64,000 nucleotides of DNA from Limnohabitans sp. DM1 (GTDB lineage Bacteria; Pseudomonadota; Gammaproteobacteria; Burkholderiales; Burkholderiaceae_C): the NCBI RefSeq assembly GCF_001269385.1, contig NZ_CXOO01000037.1:1-64000 (forward strand), read 5' to 3'. Under the pieces are notes generated by a model. It was not told the origin of the DNA and did no database searches. It saw only the letters and a program-made list of their open reading frames with translations. Within the stretch, counting starts at the first letter, position 1, and every line of letters begins with the position of its first letter. A program made the position numbers and the translations under genes. Shown piece by piece: positions 1 to 9,252 of this stretch.

Positions 1-366
1 CGAGACGGCGGCAAATGGCATCTGGCCAGACAGCATCAGAATGAAGGCTTCAAACAGCAAGGTGAAGCCATTAAGTCGCCCGGCAAAATCAGGCTCGACC
101 AACCGCACCGAACCGTTGGGAAGTTTCACGCGAGGCGTGCGAACTTGCAGATGGCACTCGTGTTGAAAGAAGTTCAGGTGCCGATACGTCTTGGCCACCG
201 TGTCGTGCACACCATGCAGCCCATCGTGACCCGAGACTGCAAAGCGACTGCCGACTTTGAAGTCAATCAATATCGTCAAGGTCTTGGCACCTTCGTCGAA
301 CTCAACCGAGGCAACGCACCACGGGTCAGTGATGCCCAGGGCAGATTCAAACAGCTTGGCAGTCAT
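1..366 (-). CDS. ISL3-family transposase, N-terminal part (runs off left edge)
   Basis: The minus strand is open for 122 codons from an ATG at 366 to the window edge. The translation starts MTAKLFESALGITDPWCVAS. It contains HGVHDTVAKTYRHLNFFQHE and later EPDFAGRLNGFTLLFEAF, which match my memory of the N-terminal zinc-binding and HTH region of ISL3-family transposases (a mature protein is roughly 400 aa). The catalytic DDE part would lie to the left of the window. The sequence just right of the start should be the IS end. A plausible terminus beginning GGGTAAGC on the minus strand lies near 397-410, but no second end is in view, so the boundary is a guess. The insertion appears to cut into the TPR gene on the right. 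Family call is fairly sure; intactness is unknown. Confidence 0.75.
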   Translation of the reverse strand, partial: MTAKLFESALGITDPWCVASVEFDEGAKTLTILIDFKVGSRFAVSGHDGLHGVHDTVAKTYRHLNFFQHECHLQVRTPRVKLPNGSVRLVEPDFAGRLNGFTLLFEAFILMLSGQMPFAAVS

Positions 367-383
367 CAATTCACGCTCAAAAG

Positions 384-1673
384 TTGATCAATATGGCAGA
401 AGCTTACCCACTCAAATTTCAAGAGAACCACAAAAGCCATTGGGCGAGAACACTCCGCAATCTGGGTTTGGCATACCACCAAATCGGCGACAACACGCAG
501 GCTTTGGACTACGCCAAACACGCGCTGGACATCTATGCGCGTCTGGCCCAAGACAAGCCCAAGCGCTTTGAACCCGACTGGGCCATGTCGCTTAACGACT
601 ACGCAAATCTGTTATCAGACAAAGGCGACAACACGCAGGCTTTGGACTACTGCAAACAAGCGCTGAATATCCGTGAGCGTCTGGCCCAAGACAAGTCCGA
701 GGACTTTGAATCCGACTGGGCCATGTCGCTTAACAACTACGCAAATCGTTTATCAGACAACGGCGACAGCACACAGGTTTTGGCCTGCGCCAAACAATCA
801 CTGGATATCTATGCGCGTTTGGCCCAAGACAAGCCCAAGCGCTTTGAACCCGACTGGGCCATATCGCTCAGCAACTACGCAATTCGTTTATCAGACAACG
901 GCGACAGTACGCAGGCTTTGACCTGCGCCAAACAAGCACTGGATATCCGTGAGCGTCTGGCCCAAAACCAGCCCGAGCGCTTTGAACCCGGCTGGGCCAT
1001 GTCGCTCAGCAACTACGCAAATGCGCTATCAGAGAACGGCGACAACGCGCAGGCTATAGACTTCGCCAAACAAGCGCTGGATATCTATGCGCGTCTGGCC
1101 CAAGACAAGCCCGAGCGCTTTGAACCCGGCTGGGCAGCGTCGCTCAACAATTACGCAACGTATTTATCAGATAACGGCGACAGCACGCAGGCTTTGGTCT
1201 ACGCCAAAAAAGCGCTGGATATTTATGCACGTCTGGCTGAAAGCAACCCAAAAAAACGCACTGCAGATGCGGAGCGTAGCCAACTGAACGTTGCGATGTT
1301 GGCCTGGTTGATCACTGGGGCTGAGCTTGTCGTCAGTGCCGAAGCCGCCCCAGACAGCGCTTTGGACTATGACAGGCGACCTAACCGCTTTTACAGGCAT
1401 GTGCTTTTAGCTTGGGCAGCAAACGACCCTGCCCATGCAGCAAACGCGCTGGAAAACGCGTGGCAGGCTTGGGGGGCGATGTCAAAAGCACAACAAAAAA
1501 ATTGGGAAAACATCTTTCTGCTTGCGTGCGGCTTTGCCGCTGCACGCGCTGCTTTGCCGCCAGCGTTTGGCACTTGGCAAGTGCAGCTAACCCAGTTTAA
1601 AACCCGCCGAAAAGCTGGCTTGCCCCAGTGGATGGAAGAGATTGCGCGGCGCAAGGGTTTTGCTTTGGTTTGA
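384..1673 (+). CDS. TPR-repeat protein, probably 5'-truncated by the adjacent IS
   Basis: The open frame gives 429 aa: six or so tetratricopeptide-like units of 46 aa (residues about 8-285), then a unique C-terminal region of about 145 aa. A typical unit reads LAQDKPKRFEPDWAMSLNDY followed by a GD-TQALDY-KQAL helix. The C-terminal part is rich in Trp and Ala (LLAWAANDPAHAANALENAW) and I do not recognise it. The first unit is divergent and the ATG at 384 lies inside or beside the putative IS end, only 17 bp from the divergent transposase start. No convincing ribosome binding site precedes it, so the native N-terminus (often an effector or NACHT/CHAT-type domain in such proteins) is probably lost. 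Units of this type act as protein-protein scaffolds; no function is assigned. Confidence 0.6.
   Translation: MINMAEAYPLKFQENHKSHWARTLRNLGLAYHQIGDNTQALDYAKHALDIYARLAQDKPKRFEPDWAMSLNDYANLLSDKGDNTQALDYCKQALNIRERLAQDKSEDFESDWAMSLNNYANRLSDNGDSTQVLACAKQSLDIYARLAQDKPKRFEPDWAISLSNYAIRLSDNGDSTQALTCAKQALDIRERLAQNQPERFEPGWAMSLSNYANALSENGDNAQAIDFAKQALDIYARLAQDKPERFEPGWAASLNNYATYLSDNGDSTQALVYAKKALDIYARLAESNPKKRTADAERSQLNVAMLAWLITGAELVVSAEAAPDSALDYDRRPNRFYRHVLLAWAANDPAHAANALENAWQAWGAMSKAQQKNWENIFLLACGFAAARAALPPAFGTWQVQLTQFKTRRKAGLPQWMEEIARRKGFALV
543..1232 (+). repeat. Five in-phase 138-bp coding tandem repeats
   Basis: The codons for LAQ recur at 543, 681, 819, 957, 1095 and (diverged) 1233, exactly 138 bp apart, so each unit encodes 46 aa of the TPR protein. 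Neighbouring units share long identical DNA stretches, not only the protein motif, which suggests recent duplication or gene conversion. A diverged unit precedes the block from about 405. Confidence 0.9.
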
Positions 1674-1683
1674 CAAATGGGCA

Positions 1684-1714
1684 GCCGCCAAGACTTCTAG
1701 CTTGGCGGCTTCTT
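1684..1714 (+). terminator. Terminator-like hairpin after the TPR gene
   Basis: Arms GCCGCCAAG (1684-1692) and CTTGGCGGC (1701-1709) pair perfectly around an 8-nt loop, followed by TTCTT. It begins 11 bp after the TPR stop codon. The T-tract is weak. Confidence 0.5.
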
Positions 1715-2003
1715 ACAGCTTGACAAGTGCAGACCACTGTAAGGTGCTGACCCGCACAGGTGCCTGCGGCGGCTCACGTAAGACCAAGATGCGCAAGCCG
1801 CTCATCGTGGCTAAGGCCGCAACCCCAGCATGATGCTGGACCAAGGCAGCGCATCGGCCAAGGCGAGCTGGCCGTGCGCACTGGCCGAACCCAGCACCAA
1901 GGCCCCATCAAATGAGCCAAAGGCCGAGCCCACGCCTTGGCGGGACCACTTCGAGGCCGATCGTCATGCCCACGGGTAGATGTCACCCAAGAAGAAACCC
2001 GTG

Positions 2004-2057
2004 GCACAGCAGCGGGAACACTTTGTAGATGCGGGCAATCCGCAGCGCCCACAGGAA
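2004..2057 (-). pseudogene. Possible IS91-like transposase scrap in a gene-less stretch
   Basis: The stretch 1715-2184 has no convincing gene. On the minus strand, 18 codons read FLWALRIARIYKVFPLLC. This resembles the conserved pre-zinc-finger segment of IS91-type transposases (LWA-LIARIYEVFPLLCP-CGG, from memory). The expected CGG-M-I-AFI continuation is lost, and stop codons interrupt the frame upstream and downstream. It suggests that this accessory edge has collected transposon debris. The match is short and may be chance. Confidence 0.3.
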
Positions 2058-2184
2058 TTACGCCGAGCGTTTGGGCAGCACGAACACCTGCCTAAGCCAC
2101 TACGCCCATGGCCTCCCTGCTGCGTGCACATGGTTGACCTTTGTCTGTTCCGAAACCGCATTCACTGTGCCCGCCACTTCGGTC

Positions 2185-2213
2185 AAAAAAAACGGCCCCG
2201 AAGGGCCGTTTTT
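2185..2213 (-). terminator. Rho-independent terminator of acnB
   Basis: AACGGCCC (2191-2198) and GGGCCGTT (2203-2210) form a perfect 8-bp stem with a CGAA loop. Read on the minus strand it is followed by a run of T (A-run at 2185-2190). It lies about 25 bp after the acnB stop. Confidence 0.85.
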
Positions 2214-2234
2214 CATTCAAGGAGCCGTGACCAC

Positions 2235-4826
2235 TCAGGCGGTCACACCCTTGGCGTTCTCCACGTACTCTTCAATCTGGTTGAAGTTCAGGTACTTGTA
2301 GATCGCTGCGCCGTCCTTGTTCACGATGCCCATGGCTTCGTGGTATTCGGCCACGGTCGGGATGTGACCCAGCTTGGACGCGATCGCCGCCAATTCGGCC
2401 GAGGCCAAAAACACGTTGGTGTTTTTGCCCAAACGGTTGGGGAAGTTGCGGGTGCTGGTGGACACCACTGTGGCGCCTTCGCGCACCTGGGCTTGGTTGC
2501 CCATGCACAGCGAGCAGCCGGGCATTTCGGTGCGGGCACCGGCGGCGCCGAAGTTGGCATAGTGGCCTTCTTTGATCAGCTCGCTCTCGTCCATCTTGGT
2601 CGGTGGGGCGACCCACAGCTTGACGGGGATGTCGCGGCTGCCGCCGAGCAGCTTGGCCGCGGCGCGGAAGTGACCGATGTTGGTCATGCACGAACCGATG
2701 AACGCTTCGTCGATCTTGGTGCCGGCCACGTCGGACAAGAACTTGGCGTCGTCCGGGTCGTTGGGGCAGCACAGGATCGGCTCTTTGATCTCGTTCATGT
2801 CGATCTCGATGACGTGCGCGTATTCGGCGTCTTTGTCGGCTTCGAGCAGCTCGGGCGCGTCGAGCCAGGCCTGGACCTTCTCGATGCGGCGCTGCAGCGT
2901 GCGCTTGTCTTCGTAGCCGTTGGCGATCATGTTTTGCATGAGCACGATGTTGGACTTCAGGTACTCCTGAACCGGCTCTTTGTTGAGCTTGATCGTGCAA
3001 CCCGCAGCCGAGCGCTCAGCAGACGCGTCGGACAATTCAAACGCTTGCTCGACCTTCAGGTTGGGCAGGCCTTCGATTTCCAGGATGCGGCCGGAGAACT
3101 CGTTGATCTTGCCGGACTTGGCCACGGTCAAGAGGCCCTTCTTGATGGCGTACAGCGGGATCGCGTGCACCAAATCGCGCAGGGTCACGCCGGGCTGCAT
3201 TTCGCCTTTGAAGCGCACCAACACCGACTCGGGCATGTCCAGGGGCATCACACCCGTGGCGGCACCGAAGGCCACCAAACCGGAGCCAGCGGGGAAGGAA
3301 ATGCCGATGGGGAAACGGGTGTGCGAGTCGCCACCGGTACCGACGGTGTCGGGCAACAACAGGCGGTTGAGCCAAGAGTGGATCACGCCGTCACCGGGAC
3401 GCAGGGACACGCCGCCGCGGTTGCTGATGAAGGCCGGCAGTTCGCGGTGGGTCTTGACGTCCACAGCCTTAGGGTAAGCAGCGGTGTGGCAGAAGGACTG
3501 CATCACCATGTCGGCGCTGAAGCCCAAGCAGGCCAAGTCTTTCAACTCGTCGCGGGTCATCGGGCCGGTGGTGTCTTGCGAGCCCACAGTGGTCATCTTG
3601 GGTTCGCAATAAGTGCCGGGACGCACGCCCTGGCCTTCTGGCAAACCAACCGCACGGCCGACCATCTTCTGCGCCAGCGTGAAGCCGGCTTTGGTCGAAG
3701 CGGGCACGGAGGGCAAACGGAACACGGTGGACGCGGGCAAGCCCAAGAACTCGCGGGCCTTGGCGGTCAGGCTGCGGCCAATGATCAGGTTGATGCGGCC
3801 GCCGGCGCGCACTTCGTCAAAGAGCACATCGCTCTTGAGTTTGAACTCGGTGACAGTGGCACCGTTTTTCACGATCTTGCCGTCGTAGGGCAGGATGTCG
3901 ATGACGTCGCCCATCTCCAGCTGGGACACGTCCACTTCGATCGGCAATGCGCCGGAGTCTTCTTGGGTGTTGAAGAAGATGGGGGCGATCTTGCCGCCCA
4001 AGGTCACGCCACCAAAACGCTTGTTGGGCACAAACGGGATGTCTTGGCCAGTGGCCCAGATCACGCTGTTGGTGGCCGACTTACGGCTGGAGCCGGTGCC
4101 GACCACGTCGCCCACGTAGGCGACCAAATGGCCTTTTTTCTTCAGGTCGTCGATGAACTGCATGGGGCCGCGCTTGCCGTCTTCTTCGGGCTTAAACGCC
4201 GCGCCAGGGCGTGTGTTCTTGAGCATGGCCAGGTAGTGCAACGGGATGTCGGGGCGGCTCCAGGCGTCGGGCGCGGGGGACAAGTCGTCTGTGTTGGTCT
4301 CGCCAGGCACCTTGAACACAGTGACGGTGATTTTTTTCTCAACTTCAGGACGGGTGGTGAACCACTCGGCCTCGGCCCAGCTTTGCATGACTTCCTTGGC
4401 CTTGGCGTTGCCGGCCTTGGCTTTTTCGGCAACGTCGTTGAAGAAGTCGAACATCAACAAAGTTTTCTTCAGGGCCTCAGCAGCCACACCAGCCACTTCG
4501 GCGCTGTCGAGCAACTCGATCAGGGGGTGCACGTTGTAGCCACCCACCATGGTGCCGAGCAGCTCTGTGGCCTTGGCTTTGGAGACCAAACCCACACTGA
4601 TTTCGCCGTGGGCGACAGCTGCCAGGAAAGAGGCCTTGACCTTGGCCGCATCGTCCACGCCAGGTGGCACGCGGTGGGTCAGCAGGTCCATCAAAAAGGC
4701 GTCTTCGCCTGCGGGTGGGTTCTTGATCAACTCGATCAGTTCGGCCACTTGCTTGGCGTCCAGCGGCAGTGCTGGGATGCCGAGGGCAGCGCGTTCGGCT
4801 GCGTGTTCACGGTAGGCTTTCAACAT
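2235..4826 (-). CDS. acnB: Aconitate hydratase B (AcnB; bifunctional with 2-methylisocitrate dehydratase)
   Basis: An 863-aa protein of the usual AcnB length. It interconverts citrate and isocitrate via cis-aconitate in the cytoplasm, and in many bacteria also hydrates 2-methyl-cis-aconitate in the propionate cycle. The N-terminal HEAT-like and swivel parts come first ([38 protein letters not shown]), as in AcnB and unlike AcnA. [4Fe-4S] ligands are seen in [15 protein letters not shown] near residue 770 and in [15 protein letters not shown] near residue 710. [11 protein letters not shown] marks the substrate site. It is the last gene of a minus-strand group mdh, citE-like, periplasmic protein, acnB, and ends at a strong terminator. 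Start ATG at 4826 follows a GGAGAAAAAAACC stretch. Confidence 0.97.
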   Translation of the reverse strand: MLKAYREHAAERAALGIPALPLDAKQVAELIELIKNPPAGEDAFLMDLLTHRVPPGVDDAAKVKASFLAAVAHGEISVGLVSKAKATELLGTMVGGYNVHPLIELLDSAEVAGVAAEALKKTLLMFDFFNDVAEKAKAGNAKAKEVMQSWAEAEWFTTRPEVEKKITVTVFKVPGETNTDDLSPAPDAWSRPDIPLHYLAMLKNTRPGAAFKPEEDGKRGPMQFIDDLKKKGHLVAYVGDVVGTGSSRKSATNSVIWATGQDIPFVPNKRFGGVTLGGKIAPIFFNTQEDSGALPIEVDVSQLEMGDVIDILPYDGKIVKNGATVTEFKLKSDVLFDEVRAGGRINLIIGRSLTAKAREFLGLPASTVFRLPSVPASTKAGFTLAQKMVGRAVGLPEGQGVRPGTYCEPKMTTVGSQDTTGPMTRDELKDLACLGFSADMVMQSFCHTAAYPKAVDVKTHRELPAFISNRGGVSLRPGDGVIHSWLNRLLLPDTVGTGGDSHTRFPIGISFPAGSGLVAFGAATGVMPLDMPESVLVRFKGEMQPGVTLRDLVHAIPLYAIKKGLLTVAKSGKINEFSGRILEIEGLPNLKVEQAFELSDASAERSAAGCTIKLNKEPVQEYLKSNIVLMQNMIANGYEDKRTLQRRIEKVQAWLDAPELLEADKDAEYAHVIEIDMNEIKEPILCCPNDPDDAKFLSDVAGTKIDEAFIGSCMTNIGHFRAAAKLLGGSRDIPVKLWVAPPTKMDESELIKEGHYANFGAAGARTEMPGCSLCMGNQAQVREGATVVSTSTRNFPNRLGKNTNVFLASAELAAIASKLGHIPTVAEYHEAMGIVNKDGAAIYKYLNFNQIEEYVENAKGVTA

Positions 4827-4861
4827 GGTTTTTTTCTCCGGTCAAACAAAATAGGGATCAG

Positions 4862-5566
4862 TCATCGCCCCATGCCGGTCGTGTCGAACAGCTTGGGGGG
4901 TGGGTTGTGTTTCATGTCCTGCGCAAAGACAACTTGCTCGGGGTGTGCGCATTCATCGGCAATGCGTCGGCCTTTGTTCTGGTCCATCAGCATGGACTTG
5001 TTGGCCAGCTGAAGCCAGACGGCTCCGGCTTTTTTGTCTTCGAGGCGAATGGCCCCCGTGCTGGTGGCGACAGGGTGCATGCGGTAACGGAAACCTTTGC
5101 CGCGCAAATTGAAATAGCCCGGCTGCGAAGGATCAGCGTCCACACGAACCGTGGCGCCCAATTCGCAGGACAACTGGCCTTTGTGCACGCGATCTGCAAT
5201 GGCCAGTTCTTCGGCGCCCATGGCTTGGTCACCTGAGGCCGTGCGCACGGTCTGGGCTGGAGATGCCGTCACGGCCGTCTGAGTTGGCACGGCGGGGGGA
5301 CTGACAGTCGGTGCTAGGGGTGTTGCCGAGGTCAAACCGTGGGGCGCATGGACCGGCGCCGCGGAAGGCTTGGCCTGAGCACTGGCCAATGCCTGTTCAT
5401 TGGCCAGGGCCTGAAGGCGGGCAGTGGCTTCGGCACTGGACATCGAGGATCCGTTCGGCGCGGTGCGGGCTTTGGTGCTTGACGGCTGGGCGTTTTTCGC
5501 AGGCGCTTGCGCCCATGCTGTGCCCGTCAAGCACACGCAGGTCAACACAATGGCTGTTTTGAACAT
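4862..5566 (-). CDS. Conserved periplasmic hypothetical protein
   Basis: I chose the ATG at 5566 because AAAGGG precedes it at good spacing and it begins a clear Sec signal peptide (MFKTAIVLTCVCLTGTAWAQ, cleavage after AWA). The product is 234 aa. A low-complexity Ala/Pro/Ser/Thr linker covers about residues 20-110. A compact C-terminal domain follows with two Cys (QLSCELGATVRVD and RIADECAHPEQVVF) and a GYFNLRGKGFRYRMHPVATS segment. I recognise no enzyme family. Its position between the citE-like gene and acnB, on the same strand with short gaps, suggests co-transcription with TCA genes, but the exported location argues against a direct metabolic role. Confidence 0.75.
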   Translation of the reverse strand: MFKTAIVLTCVCLTGTAWAQAPAKNAQPSSTKARTAPNGSSMSSAEATARLQALANEQALASAQAKPSAAPVHAPHGLTSATPLAPTVSPPAVPTQTAVTASPAQTVRTASGDQAMGAEELAIADRVHKGQLSCELGATVRVDADPSQPGYFNLRGKGFRYRMHPVATSTGAIRLEDKKAGAVWLQLANKSMLMDQNKGRRIADECAHPEQVVFAQDMKHNPPPKLFDTTGMGR

Positions 5567-5595
5567 GGGGAGCCCTTTCATGGAAGAAAGCACCA

Positions 5596-6612
5596 TCATG
5601 AACCGCGCACGGTCGATTGACCAGATGCGGCAAAAAACGCCTGGATGAATGGGGGCAATGGACGGCCCGTTTGGTGGGCACGCTCCAGCAATTGCCAGAA
5701 AAAACGGTAGCTGGCCCGATCGTGCAACTGGCCCGCATGGCTGATAGGCGCCCAATCGGCGGCTTGGGCGACCTCCATGATCTCGCTGGCCTGGTCGATC
5801 TGCGCCTCGCTGGGGGCCATGGCCTCCAGGATGGGACGGATCTGGTCCGGGTGGATGCTCCACATGCGTGTGTAACCCAGTTCACAAGCGGCTTTCTTGG
5901 CAGCCATGCGCATGGCATCGGTGTTCTTGAATTCGGTCACCACGCAGTGCGAAGGCACCTTGCCATGCGCGTGGCAGGCACTGGCAATGTCGAGCTTGGC
6001 TCGAAGCACCAAGGGGTGCGTGAACTGGCCTTGGATGCCCATGCCCTCAGCGGGTATGGCCCCGCCATGGGCCGACACGAAGTCCATCAGGCCAAAACTG
6101 AGGGACTGCACGCGGGGGTGGGCAGCAATGTCAAATGCCCGGTGCACGGCAGCAGGTGATTCAATCAAAACATGCAGCGGCAGATGGCTTGCCCCTGCTT
6201 GCAACAGGGCCGCTTGCGCACGCTCAACATCGGCCACGGTTTCGACCTTGGGCACCATGATGTGCGACAGGCATGAACCGGCTTGGGCCGCAATCAGCGC
6301 CATATCGGCATCAAATGAGGGGTGATCGACTGGATGGACGCGCACGGCCACACGCACCCCGGGGTTGGCAGCCGTGGCGGCCAATGCCAGCTCGGTGACC
6401 AAGGCGGCATGCTCGGCTTCGCCACCCACGGGCGCACCATCTTCGCAATCCAGGGTGACATCAAAAACGCAAGCGCCGAACTCTTGCATCATGTCTGCCT
6501 GCAATTGCAGGCTTTTGCGCATCCTCGCCTCCACTCCGCTGTAATGGTCACAAACCGGCAGCTGAACGCTTCCGGCTTGTGCGCCCAACAGAACGTCGCG
6601 AGGATGGCTCAC
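5596..6612 (-). CDS. CitE/HpcH-HpaI aldolase-family CoA-ester lyase
   Basis: A 338-aa TIM-barrel protein of the CitE-like family, which cleaves or condenses beta-hydroxyacyl-CoA esters such as malyl-CoA or citramalyl-CoA with Mg2+. Seen: RKSLQLQADMMQEFGACVFD with TLDCEDGAP (metal and substrate region), RVAVRVHPVDHPSFD, PKVETVADVERA, HVLIESPAAVHRAFDIAAHP and LSFGLMDFVSAHGG. It starts 20 bp after the mdh stop, so it is probably translated from the same mRNA as mdh. The exact substrate cannot be told from sequence; in relatives this gene is simply called CoA ester lyase. Its placement between mdh and acnB supports a link to C4-dicarboxylate or methylcitrate metabolism (inference). Confidence 0.85.
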   Translation of the reverse strand: MSHPRDVLLGAQAGSVQLPVCDHYSGVEARMRKSLQLQADMMQEFGACVFDVTLDCEDGAPVGGEAEHAALVTELALAATAANPGVRVAVRVHPVDHPSFDADMALIAAQAGSCLSHIMVPKVETVADVERAQAALLQAGASHLPLHVLIESPAAVHRAFDIAAHPRVQSLSFGLMDFVSAHGGAIPAEGMGIQGQFTHPLVLRAKLDIASACHAHGKVPSHCVVTEFKNTDAMRMAAKKAACELGYTRMWSIHPDQIRPILEAMAPSEAQIDQASEIMEVAQAADWAPISHAGQLHDRASYRFFWQLLERAHQTGRPLPPFIQAFFAASGQSTVRGS

Positions 6613-6632
6613 TTGGACTTCTCGGCCTGAAA

Positions 6633-7619
6633 TCAGATCAGGTGAGCGACGCCAGCTTGCTCGTCGGTCAGCTCTTTCAGAGTCTTGTCGATGCAGCCCT
6701 GGCTGAACGCGTCGATGTCCAGACCTTCCACGACTTTGTATTCGCCGTTTTCGCAGGTGACGGGGAAGCCAAACATGACGTCTTTAGGAATGCCGTACCA
6801 GCCTTGCGACGGGATACCCATGGTGACCCACTTGCCGTTGGTGCCCAGGGCCCAGTCGCGCATGTGGTCGATGGCCGCGTTGGCAGCCGAAGCCGCCGAA
6901 GACAGGCCACGGGCTTCGATGATGGCTGCGCCGCGCTTGCCCACGGTGGGCAAGAACACGTTGGCATTCCATTCCTGGTCGTTGATCATGTCCTTGACCG
7001 ATTCGCCGTTGATCGTGGAGAAACGGTAGTCGGCGTACATGGTGGGCGAGTGGTTGCCCCAGACGCACAGTTTTTCGATGTCGGCCACGGCTTTGCCAGT
7101 CTTGGCTGCGATTTGCGACAGGGCGCGGTTGTGGTCCAGACGCAGCATGGCGGTAAAGTTGCCGGGCTTCAAGTCCGGAGCGGCCTTCATGGCGATGTAA
7201 GCGTTGGTGTTGGCGGGGTTGCCCACGACCAGCACTTTCACGTCACGCGAAGCCACGGCGTTCAGGGCCTTGCCTTGAGCCGTGAAGATGGCGCCGTTGA
7301 TGGCCAGCAACTCGGCACGTTCCATGCCGGGGCCGCGTGGGCGCGAACCCACCAGCAAAGCGTAGTCCACATCCTTGAAGGCGGTCATCGGGTCGCCATG
7401 GGCTTCCATGCCCACCAACAGCGGGAATGCGCAGTCTTCGAGTTCCATCATCACGCCCTTGAGGGCTTTTTGTGGGCCTTCGACAGGCACTTCGAGCAAT
7501 TGCAGGATGACAGGCTGGTCTTTGCCCAGCATTTCGCCGGAGGCGATGCGGAACAACAATGCGTAACCGATTTGACCTGCTGCGCCGGTGACGGCAACGC
7601 GGACGGGCTTTTTGCTCAT
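6633..7619 (-). CDS. mdh: Malate dehydrogenase
   Basis: A 328-aa NAD-dependent cytoplasmic enzyme that oxidises malate to oxaloacetate. The dinucleotide fold shows at the N-terminus ([20 protein letters not shown], residues about 10-29). Other landmarks are [15 protein letters not shown] (substrate-binding Arg loop), [25 protein letters not shown] and the catalytic His in [13 protein letters not shown] near residue 190. The length and the longer active-site insert match the group of MDHs found in Burkholderiales and Thermus. It is first of the minus-strand group mdh, citE-like, periplasmic protein, acnB, and diverges from gntR across an operator. Confidence 0.97.
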   Translation of the reverse strand: MSKKPVRVAVTGAAGQIGYALLFRIASGEMLGKDQPVILQLLEVPVEGPQKALKGVMMELEDCAFPLLVGMEAHGDPMTAFKDVDYALLVGSRPRGPGMERAELLAINGAIFTAQGKALNAVASRDVKVLVVGNPANTNAYIAMKAAPDLKPGNFTAMLRLDHNRALSQIAAKTGKAVADIEKLCVWGNHSPTMYADYRFSTINGESVKDMINDQEWNANVFLPTVGKRGAAIIEARGLSSAASAANAAIDHMRDWALGTNGKWVTMGIPSQGWYGIPKDVMFGFPVTCENGEYKVVEGLDIDAFSQGCIDKTLKELTDEQAGVAHLI

Positions 7620-7758
7620 GGTGGAAAACTCCGAAGTGTTGAAAACAAGCGTTGCGGTCCGCTGCCAACATCCATGTCAGCAAGGCCGTCCGGCGCACCG
7701 GACCCGCGCTGGCGGTCTTTGTTCCAACAAAGCCGAAAGCGCAAGCAAACAACTTTCG

Positions 7759-7788
7759 AGTGTACCCGCGAAAACCCTGATCCGTCAA
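7759..7788 (-). promoter_or_regulatory. Candidate mdh promoter
   Basis: On the minus strand TTGACG (7788-7783) and TACACT (7764-7759) are separated by 18 nt, a fair sigma-70 match with a weak -10. The GntR-type palindrome lies just upstream of the -35. Confidence 0.35.
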
Positions 7789-7796
7789 TTTGTCTT

Positions 7797-7814
7797 ATGT
7801 CTTATATAAGATAT
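7797..7814. promoter_or_regulatory. Palindromic operator between mdh and gntR
   Basis: TCTTATATAAGA at 7800-7811 is a perfect 12-bp palindrome, extended to an imperfect 18-bp one (ATG/TAT flanks). It is AT-rich and of the length and symmetry used by GntR-family dimers. It sits between mdh and gntR, so it could serve autoregulation and control of mdh. Confidence 0.6.
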
Positions 7815-7844
7815 GATGACGCACCCGACATACACCTGACCGGC

Positions 7845-8651
7845 ATGCCGGACAAACCATCAACACACCGTATCACCAACGTGACAGATTCCAACCTTCC
7901 TGCGGCAGACCTGCCCGCGCCCACTCCGGCGTTCAGTCCGCTCTACCAGCAGATCAAGGGCCTGATTCTGCAAAGCCTGCAAACAGGCGCATGGAAGCCT
8001 GGCGAGTCGATTCCCAGCGAAATGGAATTGGCAGCGCGCTACCGCGTGAGCCAGGGCACGGTACGAAAAGCCATTGACGAACTGGCGGGCGACAACCTGC
8101 TGGTGCGCAGACAAGGCAAAGGCACTTTTGTCGCCACCCATGCCGAGCAGCATGTGCAGTACCGCTTCCTCAAGCTCTTGCCTGACCAGGGGGGCGACCT
8201 CAATACCGAAGGCCCCGCACAGCGCGTGATCGTGGACTGCAAGCGGCTACGCGCCTCGGCCGAAATTGCCCGGGCGCTGGCTTTGAGGGCGGGTGACGCC
8301 GTCCTGCAGGTTCGTCGGGTGCTGTCTTTTGCAGGCGTGCCCACCATTTTGGAAGACCTGTGGCTGCCCGGTGGCCCCTTCAAAGGTCTGACTGCCGAGC
8401 GCCTGGCCGATTACCACGGCCCTATGTACGCCTTGTTTGAAACCGAATTTGGCGTGCGCATGGTCCGGGCTGACGAAAAAATCCGCGCCGTGCTGCCCGA
8501 CGACGTCCAAAGTCAGCTGCTGGAAGTACCCGCCAGCACCCCACTTCTGAGCGTGGAGCGCATTGCCTACACCTACAACGACACGCCGATGGAGCTGCGC
8601 CGTGGCCTTTACCGGACAGACAGCCACCACTATCACAATGCCCTTAATTGA
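7845..8651 (+). CDS. GntR-family transcriptional regulator (HutC/UTRA type)
   Basis: The N-terminal winged-helix HTH is clear: FSPLYQQIKGLILQSLQTGA, then ESIPSEMELAARYRVSQGTV with RKAIDELAGDNLLVRRQGKG. It is followed by a C-terminal UTRA-like effector domain (about residues 110-268) containing GVPTILEDLWLPGGPFKGL. The frame is open much further upstream, but the palindrome at 7797-7814 argues that translation begins after it. Candidates are ATG 7845 (used, 268 aa) and GTG 7881; neither has a strong ribosome binding site. It lies between mdh and sdhCDAB in a TCA block, so a regulatory role over mdh and sdh genes with a metabolite effector is a reasonable inference. Confidence 0.85.
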   Translation: MPDKPSTHRITNVTDSNLPAADLPAPTPAFSPLYQQIKGLILQSLQTGAWKPGESIPSEMELAARYRVSQGTVRKAIDELAGDNLLVRRQGKGTFVATHAEQHVQYRFLKLLPDQGGDLNTEGPAQRVIVDCKRLRASAEIARALALRAGDAVLQVRRVLSFAGVPTILEDLWLPGGPFKGLTAERLADYHGPMYALFETEFGVRMVRADEKIRAVLPDDVQSQLLEVPASTPLLSVERIAYTYNDTPMELRRGLYRTDSHHYHNALN

Positions 8652-8664
8652 CAAAAAAGCACGG

Positions 8665-8691
8665 TCAGACGTTTTTTCAATACTCGTCTGA
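8665..8691. promoter_or_regulatory. Inverted repeat in the gntR-sdhC gap
   Basis: TCAGACG (8665-8671) and CGTCTGA (8685-8691) are perfect inverted arms with a 13-nt AT-rich spacer containing TTTTTT. It may be a hairpin ending gntR transcription or a protein-binding site upstream of sdhC. Not resolved. Confidence 0.35.
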
Positions 8692-8780
8692 AATGCTCAT
8701 GTCAGTTTGTTGCGTTGCAATAGAATCCGACAGTTTGCCATCCAAAACTACAACCGAGTGACCACCCTGAAAGTGCCAAT

Positions 8781-9212
8781 ATGACTGAACTCGCCAGAAA
8801 GCGGCCTGAATTCCGCAACATCAACGCCCTGAAAGACTTGCCCACGTACCGCCTGCCGGCCGCTGGCATTGTCTCCATCCTGCACCGCATCAGCGGTTTC
8901 CTGATGTTCTTGCTCATGCCGTTGTTCATCTGGATATTTGACAACTCCATCACCTCCGAGATTTCCTTCGCCAAGCTCTCAGCCACTTTCGGCATCGGCA
9001 TCGGCTTTGTGCCCGGCTGGTTCTTCAAGCTGTTGGCCTTAGCCCTGATCTGGGCCTATTTGCACCACTTCATCGCTGGCGTGCGCCACATCTACATGGA
9101 CGCCTTCCATGCCGTGACCAAAGAATTCGGCAAGTCCTCTGCCGTGGCCACTTTGGTGCTGAGCCTGGGCTTGACCGCCGTGCTGGGTGCCAAGCTGTTT
9201 GGCCTGTACTAA
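8781..9212 (+). CDS. sdhC: Succinate dehydrogenase cytochrome b556 subunit
   Basis: A 143-aa membrane anchor of complex II with three hydrophobic helices. The SDH-C signature SILHRISGFLMFL (about residues 33-45) carries the quinone-site Ser and Arg region. The heme-ligand region reads LHHFIAGVRHIYMD (about residues 95-108). It starts the sdhCDAB operon in the inner membrane, where electrons from succinate pass through SdhA and SdhB to ubiquinone. A CACCCTGAAAGTGCC leader precedes the ATG without a strong Shine-Dalgarno. Confidence 0.95.
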   Translation: MTELARKRPEFRNINALKDLPTYRLPAAGIVSILHRISGFLMFLLMPLFIWIFDNSITSEISFAKLSATFGIGIGFVPGWFFKLLALALIWAYLHHFIAGVRHIYMDAFHAVTKEFGKSSAVATLVLSLGLTAVLGAKLFGLY

Positions 9213-9252
9213 TTTCTCCGCCCCTCATTCAAAACAACAAGGAAACTGACCT

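Noticed and set aside
1980..5012. Very long plus-strand open frame of about 1010 codons opposite acnB
   Set aside because: It is antisense to a full-length, motif-complete acnB. High G+C coding sequence leaves the opposite strand free of stops. The translation is His/Val/Gly/Asp-rich with no fold features.
6579..7796. Upstream extension of the gntR frame across mdh
   Set aside because: It is antisense to mdh and crosses the palindromic operator. GntR proteins of this type are about 240-270 aa.
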